64,000 nt of DNA. It comes from Acidimicrobiaceae bacterium (GTDB taxonomy: Bacteria > Actinomycetota > Acidimicrobiia > Acidimicrobiales > JAUTXP01). Of this stretch, positions 41,773 to 48,793 are shown one piece after another; within the stretch, counting starts at the first letter, position 1; each line of letters opens with the position of its first letter. Under the pieces are notes generated by a model. That model was not told the DNA's origin, made no database searches, and was given only the letters and a program-made list of their open reading frames with translations. The position numbers and the translations under genes were made by a program. The stretch is taken from NCBI GenBank assembly GCA_030837965.1, contig JAUTXP010000047.1:62001-126000 (forward strand), given 5' to 3'.

Positions 41773-43287
41773 CTAGAGGCCGGCGCGGGCTACGTCGTTG
41801 CAGGACACCTCGTGCACGGCCGTGGCCGCGCCGAGCGTCGTCGGACCCAACGTGGACGGCACGCCTTTGAGCGCACCGGACACCGGGCCCGACTCGTCGC
41901 CGTAGGCGTTGGCCGTGTCGTAGCACGAGCCCCCGGTCGACCAGATGTCGAACCCGCGGGCGTCGGCCTTGGCCTTGACCGCGTCCTCCGGCAGCAAGAA
42001 CCCGGCCGCCCTGGCCCGGTCGGCCGATGCGTCGACCTGGGCCAGATAGTCGGCCTGGGTCGGGTACATGGCCTTCACCTTGGCGACCGGCCACGGCGCG
42101 TACGTCCCGAACAGCGGGCAGCCCTCGGAGGTGTTGAGGGCAACGGGCGCGTCGATGAACGGGAAGCGGATGCCGCCCAGGGCCAGGCCGTTGTCGTCCC
42201 TGGCCACCGCGGTGCCCTCACGCTGGACGCGGGGGGCGATGGGCGGGGCGATGTCGAACACGACCCACCTGCTGATGGCGATGAGGGCGGCCCGGTGCGT
42301 GTAGTCGCTGGTGCCCCGGTTGTTGGAGCAGGCCGCGTTCACCGCGTTCAGCCCGGCCGAGTTGCCCGCCAGGTCCCGTCCCGTCGACTTGGACACATAG
42401 TCCTGCCATGCCGCGGGCGCGTGCGAGATGCCCGCCTCCTGCCAGAACCGGAAGTGGTTGTCGTCGGTCTGCGCCGCGCTCGAGAAGTTGTTCTCCTCGT
42501 TCAGGTTCAGGACCGGGACCTTGAGGTTCGGGTAGGGGCCGCCACCTCGGGTGATGAGGAACCCGTCGATGACGCCGGACAGGTCCTGGTAGCCGCCATT
42601 GATGTAGCTCGTGAGCCGGCTGGCCGACTGCGACGCGCCGTGGGCGATGACGTCGCGGACCTTGAGCCCGCCCGCCGGGTCGACCACGGTGCCGCCGTAC
42701 AGGGTCGACGTGCGGTTGCGCTCGGGATGGCGCACGGCCTGGATGGCCTGGCTGAAGATGTCGAAGGAGAAGTCGTCGCCCGGATGGCTGAGCGAGCCGT
42801 AGCGCACCGGGTCCCACACCTTCAGCGAGCCTGGGCCGCAGCACACGCCCACGAGCTGGGCCGACACGCTGATCCACATGTAGCCCGCCCGCATGGCCAG
42901 CTCGCCGTCCGAGGGCCAAAGGGTTTCGAGGTCGTAGCTGCCGGTCACGTTGACCCACTCGGCCACGGCGATGCCGTTGAAGCGGCTGGCGCTCACCGGC
43001 CTGCGCACGATGATGCGGGTCTTGTACGGGGCCTCCTTCACGGGCAGGGTGGCCGACAGCGTGCGGGCCGTCCCCTCCAGGAAGAACTCCTCCTCCGCAT
43101 AGCCGTGCGGCTCGACCGGATACAGGCTGGCCTGCCACGGCCCGCCCGTCCTGATCCCGCCTTGCACCGGCCCGGTCACGATCGGGTTGGGCGTCGACGG
43201 CGCGGCCGCCTGCCCGGGCATGGCGGCCAACAACAGGGCGACCAGCGCGGTGACGACGGCCCCTCCGACGATGCGGCGTGTCCGCAT
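41773..43287 (-). CDS. Secreted alpha/beta-hydrolase domain protein
   Basis: The 504-residue protein from ATG 43287 (ribosome site GAAAGGAG) has a signal peptide (MRTRRIVGGAVVTALVALLL then AAMPGQAAA). The mature part has IVRRPVSASRFNGIAVAEWV and, near residue 210, HGASQSASRLTSYIN with the nucleophile-elbow-like GASQS. It belongs to a large family annotated only as alpha/beta hydrolase domain-containing proteins, several secreted, with no known substrate. Later histidine (FRFWQEAGISHAPAAW) could complete the triad. The gene is divergent from the hicA-type operon. Confidence 0.8.
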   Translation of the reverse strand: MRTRRIVGGAVVTALVALLLAAMPGQAAAPSTPNPIVTGPVQGGIRTGGPWQASLYPVEPHGYAEEEFFLEGTARTLSATLPVKEAPYKTRIIVRRPVSASRFNGIAVAEWVNVTGSYDLETLWPSDGELAMRAGYMWISVSAQLVGVCCGPGSLKVWDPVRYGSLSHPGDDFSFDIFSQAIQAVRHPERNRTSTLYGGTVVDPAGGLKVRDVIAHGASQSASRLTSYINGGYQDLSGVIDGFLITRGGGPYPNLKVPVLNLNEENNFSSAAQTDDNHFRFWQEAGISHAPAAWQDYVSKSTGRDLAGNSAGLNAVNAACSNNRGTSDYTHRAALIAISRWVVFDIAPPIAPRVQREGTAVARDDNGLALGGIRFPFIDAPVALNTSEGCPLFGTYAPWPVAKVKAMYPTQADYLAQVDASADRARAAGFLLPEDAVKAKADARGFDIWSTGGSCYDTANAYGDESGPVSGALKGVPSTLGPTTLGAATAVHEVSCNDVARAGL

Positions 43288-43472
43288 GCGTGCTCCTTTC
43301 CCCTCCAAGAACGTGCACAGGGATTCGGCAGGAAGCGGACCAAACCTCCGAAACCAGCAGGAATCGTGCACGTTGCCTGGGCCGTCAAAAAAGCACCAGG
43401 GGAGACTGAGGCTGTCGAGAAATATTGGAACGTCAAAACAAGGCATGAGAGTGACGGAAGGAGCAATATTCC

Positions 43473-43500
43473 TTGACAAACTTCAGAGTTACGTTACCGT
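43473..43500 (+). promoter_or_regulatory. Promoter of the HicA/HTH pair
   Basis: TTGACA (43473-43478) and TACCGT (43495-43500) are spaced 16 bp, a good sigma-70-type promoter. The region 43440-43475 is AT-rich and contains an AAGGA-N7-TCCTT inverted repeat that could be an autorepression operator. Confidence 0.55.
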
Positions 43501-43530
43501 GGCCGGAGTGGGCGTTCCCAGAGGCGTGCC

Positions 43531-43755
43531 GTGGACGAGGCCGAGCTTGAGCGGGCCGCCCTCGATCAGGGCTGGCTGGTCGAGGGCACAAGGCGAGGGC
43601 ACCGGCGCTTCGTTCCGCCGGACCAGACGAGGAGCATCGTGATCGGCAGCGGCACGCCCGGCGACTACCGGGCAATCCGGAACCTGCTCGCGCAGCTCAA
43701 GCGGCAGGGCATGGTGTGGCCGTGGCCGCCGGCACAGGGAGGGTGGAATGGGTGA
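43531..43755 (+). CDS. HicA-family mRNA interferase toxin
   Basis: The 74-residue protein has the HicA dsRBD-like pattern. GWLVEGTRRGHRRFVPPDQ contains the catalytic GHRRF-type His, and TPGDYRAIRNLLAQLKRQGM is the family C-terminus. HicA toxins cleave mRNA and are neutralised by a partner encoded next to them. It starts at GTG 43531, about 30 bp after the -10 box. The next gene overlaps it by 8 nt. Length and motifs are intact. Confidence 0.82.
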   Translation: MDEAELERAALDQGWLVEGTRRGHRRFVPPDQTRSIVIGSGTPGDYRAIRNLLAQLKRQGMVWPWPPAQGGWNG

Positions 43756-44353
43756 ATCCAGCGTCGAGTGGAGCGTGGACATCGACCTCGGCATCGACAC
43801 ATCACAACGCAAAGAGCGGGTCGCCGAGGCGGCTGAGGACCTGCTCGACCTCCTCGCCGACACCGACGCCGACGCCGCCGCGGTCGTGAGTGTCGGTGGG
43901 TCGTCGGTCGGGGTGCGGCTGTCCGTTCGCTCGAAGTCGGCCGCGGCCGCGGTGAAGGCCGCGGTCACGCGAGTCGAACGGGCCGCGGCGGAGGCAGGGC
44001 TGCACCACTCGGGGGCACGCAGGGTCGAGGCGGCAACCGCCGAGTGGCTCGACGCGGCCCTGGCCGAGCCTTCGATGCCGGTCCTGGTCGGCACCTCGGA
44101 GGTTGCCGCCCTGCTCGGCGTCACGCGCCAGCGTGTCTCCGAGCTCGCCCGCGCCGGACACTTCCCTTCGCCGCTGGCGATTCTCGCCTCGGGCCCCGTG
44201 TGGATGGAGACCGCCATCGCCCGGTTCGTCGAGTCGTGGGACCGAGCGCCGGGCCGTCGGCCGATTGCCGACCGGGCCAAGACCCCGGCCGCCGAGCGGA
44301 TCGCGCCGAAGTCAGTCGCACGGGTGCGGCCGAAGCATCGGACGTCGACCTAG
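43748..44353 (+). CDS. HTH-domain antitoxin-like partner of HicA
   Basis: In this 201-residue protein residues 1-100 are an alpha/beta domain (WSVDIDLGIDTSQRKERV then ASVG-type GVRLSVRSKSAAAAV). Residues 110-165 hold an AlpA/MerR-like helix-turn-helix: VGTSEVAALLGVTRQRVSEL followed by ARAGHFPSPLAILASGPVWM. Classical HicB antitoxins have a partial RNase H fold plus a ribbon or HTH; whether the N-terminal domain here is a diverged HicB fold cannot be told by eye. The 8-nt overlap with hicA, in the toxin-first order of HicAB, supports an antitoxin and autorepressor role. Confidence 0.65.
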   Translation: MGESSVEWSVDIDLGIDTSQRKERVAEAAEDLLDLLADTDADAAAVVSVGGSSVGVRLSVRSKSAAAAVKAAVTRVERAAAEAGLHHSGARRVEAATAEWLDAALAEPSMPVLVGTSEVAALLGVTRQRVSELARAGHFPSPLAILASGPVWMETAIARFVESWDRAPGRRPIADRAKTPAAERIAPKSVARVRPKHRTST

Positions 44354-44357
44354 ACGA

Positions 44358-44614
44358 TCACGGCGGTGTCGTGTTGCCGCACCACGACAGCGTCTCGGCC
44401 GCCGCCTCCCGGGTCACCAGGTTGAGTTGGGGCTGGAAGGTGTCGAGTGGCGGACCCGCTCGCACGTGTCGAGGTCGGCGGCCGTGAAGTTGCTCAGGCC
44501 GACGGCCCGGTGGATGGCGGCGATGGAGTCGGCGTCGTCCTGCGGGCCCCCTCCCCCCTGCCACTCGCCGCCGCCGATGGCCCAGGCACCCAGCCCCAGC
44601 CGGGTGATCTCCAT
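44358..44614 (-). pseudogene. Aldo/keto reductase remnant with internal deletion and frameshift
   Basis: ATG 44614 begins MEITRLGLGAWAIGGGEW and continues with QDDADSIAAIHRA, the N-terminus of an aldo/keto reductase. It then jumps directly to VGLSNFTAADLDTCERVRH, normally about 120-130 residues further on. A change of frame then gives LDTFQPQLNLVTREAAAETL and a stop. Active-site Tyr and Lys are in the deleted part. It overlaps no other gene and lies just after the HTH antitoxin gene on the opposite strand. Confidence 0.8.
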
Positions 44615-44891
44615 GTCAGTTGTGCCAGCCGACGGGTCGCCAGTGCCACGTGGCCTCCTTTTCCAGGCACGACTACCGCACCCCTGGTGTCCTCGAATCA
44701 CGCATTTGTGACCTCTTGCCGCCGTTGCCGACCCTCCGCCGACCCCGCGGTCATTCCGTACCGTTCGACCGAATCGGGCGGGCGGCTCTGCGCCCAGGAG
44801 GCCGTACCCGTACAACGGGTAAGGACTATGGATGTCACCGTCCGCGACAAATCACCTTCGGTGAGATTCGAATCCTGCCGATGGCAGCCAC
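44615..44891. other. Gene-free spacer before the membrane GGDEF-EAL gene
   Basis: No protein gene is seen. It contains TACCCGTACAACGGGTA (about 44805-44821, a small inverted repeat) and the hairpin TCACC-TTC-GGTGA with an adjacent T-arm-like ATTCGAATCCTGCC (44852-44879). The promoter of the next gene is probably here but cannot be placed with confidence. Confidence 0.4.
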
Positions 44892-47183
44892 ATGGCGCGT
44901 CTTCGGGCAGTCGCACGACGGGTGGCGAAAAGCATCCCCGCGGGCGTTGAGCTGGCCAAGGAGGACTGGGACCTGCGCCACCGTTGGATTGCAGGCCTGC
45001 TGTGGCTCCACGTGCCCGTGATCGTCGTGTTCGCCTTCGTCCGCGGCAACGGGGCCGTGCACAACTTTGCCGAGGCCCTGCCCGTGGCCTTTTTGGCCGT
45101 GTTGGCCAGCGACAAGCACTCGGGCCAGCGCCGCCGGTCGATCCTGGCCGGCCTCGGGCTCATGGTGTCGTCCGCCGTGCTGGTCCACCTCTCGGGCGGC
45201 ACGACCGAGATGCACTTCCACTTCTTCGTCATGCTCGGCGTGATCAGCCTGTACCAGGACTGGCGGCCGTTCCTCGTGGCCATCGCCTTCGTGGCCGCCC
45301 ACCACGGGATCATGGGCTCCCTCGCCCCGCGGGACGTGTTCGACCACTCCGAGGCGTGGCGGTCGCCGCTCAAGTGGGCGCTCATTCACGCCTTCTTCGT
45401 GCTCGCGGCCTGCGGCGTGTCCGTGGTGTCGTGGCGGATCGTGGAGGACGGACACCGCCGCTCGCGCGCCGCGCTGGAGGAGAGCGAGCGCCGGTTCCGA
45501 GCCATGATCGAGCACTCCACCGATGTGGTCACGGTCCTCGACGGCAACGGCGTGATCCTCTACGACAGCCCGTCGGCCGTAAGGGTGCTGGGCTTCGACC
45601 GCGAGACCCGGCTCGGCGCCTACGGCATCGACTTCGTGCATCCCGAAGACAGAGAACGCGCCCTCGGTGCCATGGAGCGGGTCGTCGCCGTGGGCGGCAC
45701 GGTCTCGTCGCTCGAACTGCGGGTGCGGCACCTGGACGGGTCGCACCGACTGCTTGAAGTGGCCATCACCAACCTTTTGCACGAGCCCGCGGTCGGCGCC
45801 CTGGTGGTGAACTTCAGGGACGTGACCGAGCGACGGCTGCTCGAGGACCAACTGGCCCACCAGGCCTTCCACGACCCGCTCACCGGGCTGGCCAACCGGG
45901 CCCTGCTGCTCGACCGCCTGGAGCACGCGCTGGCCACGGCCCGCAAGCGGACGCACACCCGGCTGGCTCTTTTGTACATCGACCTCGACGACTTCAAGAC
46001 CATCAACGACGGCCTGGGCCACGAGACCGGCGACGAGCTGTTGCGGGCCACCGCGGCGCGCATCGAGTCCGCCCTGCGGCCCGGCGACACCGCGGCCCGG
46101 CTGGGCGGCGACGAGTTCGCCATCCTGGTCGACGGACTGTCGAACCCGGGCATGGCCTACGACGTGGGTGCCCGGCTGCTGGAGGCGCTGCGCGAGCCGT
46201 TCCACCTGGGCGGGAACGAGGTCGTGGTCAACGCCAGCCTCGGCATCGCCGTCAGCACCAAGGAAGACGACGCCGCCTCGCTGCTGCGCAACGCCGACCT
46301 GGCCATGTACCGGGCCAAGGGCCAGGGCAAGGGCCGCTTCGAGGTCTACGAGGCGGGCATGCACGCGGCCGTGGTCGAGCGCATGGAGGTCAAGGCCGAC
46401 CTGCGCCGGGCCATCGACGCGGGCGAGTTCGAGCCGCACTACCAGCCCATCGTCGAACTGGCCACGGGCCGGGTCGTGGGCGTGGAGGCACTGGTCAGGT
46501 GGCGGCATCCGGAGCGGGGCCTCGTCGTCCCCGCCGCGTTCATCCCCATGGCCGAGGAGACCGGCCTCATCGTGGCCATCGGCCGGGGCGTGCTCGACCA
46601 GGCCTGCGCCGACGCGGCCATGTGGCAGCGCACCCTCGGCGCCGACGCGCCCGAGTCGGTGTCGGTCAACCTGTCTGCCCGCCAGATCCAGCACCCGGAC
46701 TTGGTGGCCGACGTGGCGTCCGCCCTGCGGGTCAGCGGCCTGAAGCCCAGCGCGCTGACCTTGGAGATCACCGAGAGCATCCTCATCGACGACGCCGACG
46801 CCGCGTCGCGCACCCTGGCCCGGCTCAAGGGCCTGGGCGTGCGCATCGCGTTGGACGACTTCGGCACCGGGTACTCGTCGCTCAGCTATCTCGACCGGTT
46901 CCCGGTGGACACCGTGAAGATCGACAAGTCGTTCATCGACTCGCTGGCGGGCGAGCACCCGGCCGGTTCGCCGCTGGTGACCGCCATCATCAACCTGGGC
47001 AGCCTGCTCGGCCTGGACGTGACGGCTGAGGGCATCGAGGGCGGGGACCAGGCGGCCCGGCTCACCCAGCTCGGCTGCACGCACGCCCAGGGCTACTTCT
47101 TCGCCAAGCCCATGCCCGCCGAGGCCCTGGCCGCCCACGTGGCCGCCCACCGCGTCCCGGCCGGACTCCTCCCCACGCCGTAG
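44892..47183 (+). CDS. Membrane-bound PAS-GGDEF-EAL protein (c-di-GMP turnover)
   Basis: The 763-residue protein has an N-terminal membrane domain of about five or six helices (28-190). It contains GGTTEMHFHFFVMLGVISLY and AIAFVAAHHGIMG, with clustered His that may bind metal or cofactor. A PAS domain (about 200-320) follows, then GGDEF with intact motif (405-409) and an upstream RxxD inhibition site (RPGD), and EAL with intact EAL (532-534) and DDFGTGYSSLSYL. Both activities look possible. The signal sensed is unknown. It ends 11 bp before a family A palindrome. Confidence 0.92.
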   Translation: MARLRAVARRVAKSIPAGVELAKEDWDLRHRWIAGLLWLHVPVIVVFAFVRGNGAVHNFAEALPVAFLAVLASDKHSGQRRRSILAGLGLMVSSAVLVHLSGGTTEMHFHFFVMLGVISLYQDWRPFLVAIAFVAAHHGIMGSLAPRDVFDHSEAWRSPLKWALIHAFFVLAACGVSVVSWRIVEDGHRRSRAALEESERRFRAMIEHSTDVVTVLDGNGVILYDSPSAVRVLGFDRETRLGAYGIDFVHPEDRERALGAMERVVAVGGTVSSLELRVRHLDGSHRLLEVAITNLLHEPAVGALVVNFRDVTERRLLEDQLAHQAFHDPLTGLANRALLLDRLEHALATARKRTHTRLALLYIDLDDFKTINDGLGHETGDELLRATAARIESALRPGDTAARLGGDEFAILVDGLSNPGMAYDVGARLLEALREPFHLGGNEVVVNASLGIAVSTKEDDAASLLRNADLAMYRAKGQGKGRFEVYEAGMHAAVVERMEVKADLRRAIDAGEFEPHYQPIVELATGRVVGVEALVRWRHPERGLVVPAAFIPMAEETGLIVAIGRGVLDQACADAAMWQRTLGADAPESVSVNLSARQIQHPDLVADVASALRVSGLKPSALTLEITESILIDDADAASRTLARLKGLGVRIALDDFGTGYSSLSYLDRFPVDTVKIDKSFIDSLAGEHPAGSPLVTAIINLGSLLGLDVTAEGIEGGDQAARLTQLGCTHAQGYFFAKPMPAEALAAHVAAHRVPAGLLPTP

Positions 47184-47194
47184 CGCCCTCCCAA

Positions 47195-47225
47195 CTTTTC
47201 CACAGCAGCAGGTGCTGTGGAAAAG
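47195..47225. repeat. Family A palindrome, copy 5
   Basis: Thirteen-bp arms (47195-47207, 47213-47225) surround the loop GCAGG, identical in arms and loop to copy 3. It sits between two rightward genes, 17 bp before the -10 box of the flippase gene. Confidence 0.9.
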
Positions 47226-47242
47226 CGCGGGGAGGGGGCGCG

Positions 47243-47248
47243 TACAGT
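47243..47248 (+). promoter_or_regulatory. Leaderless-type -10 box (TACAGT) for the flippase
   Basis: TACAGT is followed by six bases and ATG 47255. It lies just past the family A hairpin, so the flippase operon starts its own transcript here. Confidence 0.5.
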
Positions 47249-47254
47249 CCGGGC

Positions 47255-48703
47255 ATGGAGGGGGCCAGGGGGCGGGTCCTGCGCAATGTCGCCTTGCGGG
47301 GCATGGCCGAACTGGGCGCCAAGGCCTCCACCCTCGCCCTGTTCATGGTGATGGGCCGCAAGCTGGGCGACCAGGGCGTGGGCGTCTACTCCTTTGCCCT
47401 TTCGACGGCGGCGTTGGCGACCATGTTCGCCGACTTCGGCCAGGACCAGGTCCTCACCCGCGAGGTGGCCAGGGATCACGCGGCCCTGCCTCGCTACTAC
47501 GCCGACACCATGGCCGTGCGCACGCTCGTCGGCCTGCCGCTGCTGGCCGCGGCCGTCGTCGTCGTGCCCCTCTTCGGCTACGGCGGCCAGGCCCAACTGT
47601 CCCTGCTGCTCGTGGGCGCGGGCGTGCTGGTCGACATGCTGGCCAAGACCACGATGGCCGTCTTCCAGGCCTACGAGCGCATCGGCTACCTGTCCTCCGT
47701 CCTCGTGACCGAGCGCTGGCTGCTGTCCGTGGGCGGCGTCGTGGCCATGGTCATGGGCGCGGGCGTGGTGGCCGTGTCCGCCGTCTTCCTGGCCGCCGCG
47801 GTGGTGGCGCTGGTCCTGGCCACCATCCTCCTGCGTCGGGTCGTGACCGTGCCCATCCGCGTCAGCCCGGGGACGTGGGCCGGCCTCATGCGGACGTGCG
47901 CGCCCTTCGGACTGGCCGGCTTCTTCGGCGCCATCCTCTTCCGGGTCGACGCCACCATGCTGGCCGCCTTCACCGACGCGTCGACGGTCGGCAACTACGC
48001 CGTGGCCTACCGACTCTTCGAGACCACGCTGTTCGTCAGTTGGAGCATCAACACGGCGTTCTATCCCGTGTTCGCCCGATCCGGCCCGGGGGAGGAGCGC
48101 GACGCGGCTACCGCGTTCGAGCACGCGTTGAAACTGGGGTTGTCCGCCGTGCTGCCCGTGGCCATCGGGTTCGCGGTGCTGGCCCACCCGCTGATCAGGA
48201 CCGTGTTCGGATCGGGCCCCCACAGCGACTTCGGCCGGGCCCCGCAAGCGGTGCGCCTGCTGGCGCCCGCCGTGTGCTTCTACCCGGTCAGCTTCCTCGC
48301 CGACTACCTCATCCTCAGCCGCAAGGCGGACCGAAAGCTGACCGCGCTGTACGCGGCAGTGGCGGTCGAGAACATCGTGGCCAACCTCATCCTCATCCCG
48401 CGCTACTCGCTGCACGGCGCGGCCGCGTCGACCAGCGTCTCCGAAGGCCTGTCCGCGCTGGGCACCATCCTCATCGCCCGCAGGCTGGTCGGGCCTTTGG
48501 ACTGGCGTCGCGTGCTGGCCGGGCCGGTGGGCGCGGCCCTGCCCGCCACCGCCGTCCTCCTCGCCCTGCGAGGGCTGGTCAACCCGCTGGCCGCGGCCGT
48601 CGCCGCGGGCCTGGTCTACGCCGTCGTCCTGCTGGCCATCGAGCGGGCCCGCCACCCGGACGACCTGGCCGCACTGCGGGACATGGTGCGCCGCCGCGGC
48701 TGA
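47255..48703 (+). CDS. Oligosaccharide flippase (Wzx/MOP-type)
   Basis: The 482-residue protein has about 12-14 membrane helices. LRNVALRGMAELGAKASTLA, then a MOP-type first helix, FADFGQDQVLTREVARD and ILFRVDATMLAAFTDASTVG with its conserved Asp, are typical of polysaccharide-biosynthesis flippases. These move undecaprenyl- or lipid-linked sugars across the membrane, using ion gradients. It heads a short operon with a GNAT/FemAB-like acyltransferase, which suggests building of a cell-envelope glycan or lipid-linked product. No glycosyltransferase is adjacent. Confidence 0.88.
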   Translation: MEGARGRVLRNVALRGMAELGAKASTLALFMVMGRKLGDQGVGVYSFALSTAALATMFADFGQDQVLTREVARDHAALPRYYADTMAVRTLVGLPLLAAAVVVVPLFGYGGQAQLSLLLVGAGVLVDMLAKTTMAVFQAYERIGYLSSVLVTERWLLSVGGVVAMVMGAGVVAVSAVFLAAAVVALVLATILLRRVVTVPIRVSPGTWAGLMRTCAPFGLAGFFGAILFRVDATMLAAFTDASTVGNYAVAYRLFETTLFVSWSINTAFYPVFARSGPGEERDAATAFEHALKLGLSAVLPVAIGFAVLAHPLIRTVFGSGPHSDFGRAPQAVRLLAPAVCFYPVSFLADYLILSRKADRKLTALYAAVAVENIVANLILIPRYSLHGAAASTSVSEGLSALGTILIARRLVGPLDWRRVLAGPVGAALPATAVLLALRGLVNPLAAAVAAGLVYAVVLLAIERARHPDDLAALRDMVRRRG

Positions 48704-48715
48704 GCGCGGCGGACG

Positions 48716-48721
48716 TACGCT
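48716..48721 (+). promoter_or_regulatory. Leaderless-type -10 box (TACGCT) before a 21-codon ORF
   Basis: TACGCT is followed by six bases and ATG 48728, the start of a short ORF that ends overlapping the TTG start of the acyltransferase gene. Confidence 0.35.
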
Positions 48722-48727
48722 CGCCCG

Positions 48728-48793
48728 ATGCTCCCGACCGGCCTGCGCGTCCCCCGCATCGGGCTCGACCCTGCGCCCGGACCGGCCAGTTGA
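48728..48793 (+). CDS. 21-residue leader peptide ORF
   Basis: ATG 48728 to TGA 48793 encodes MLPTGLRVPRIGLDPAPGPA plus Ser. Its stop overlaps the TTG start of the next gene (TTGA). With the perfectly spaced -10 box upstream, translation of this ORF could drive or couple expression of the acyltransferase. The peptide itself shows no family. It may equally be a chance ORF. Confidence 0.3.
   Translation: MLPTGLRVPRIGLDPAPGPAS

Noticed and set aside
44852-44889. Possible intact tRNA before the membrane GGDEF-EAL gene
   Set aside because: Only the T-loop and 3' end resemble a tRNA; no matching acceptor 5' strand, D-arm or anticodon arm can be drawn upstream.
44750-44891. Cyclic di-GMP riboswitch upstream of the membrane GGDEF-EAL gene
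   Set aside because: The conserved GEMM core (GNRA tetraloop and receptor arrangement) is not visible.
31452-44891. Active mobile element (integrase, transposase, IS ends)
   Set aside because: No recombinase or transposase motifs and no terminal inverted repeats were found; only pseudogenes and atypical small genes support past transfer.
4464-47225. Replication origin suggested by DnaA-box-like palindromes
   Set aside because: The boxes occur as single isolated pairs many kilobases apart, without dnaA/dnaN neighbours, clustering or an AT-rich unwinding element.
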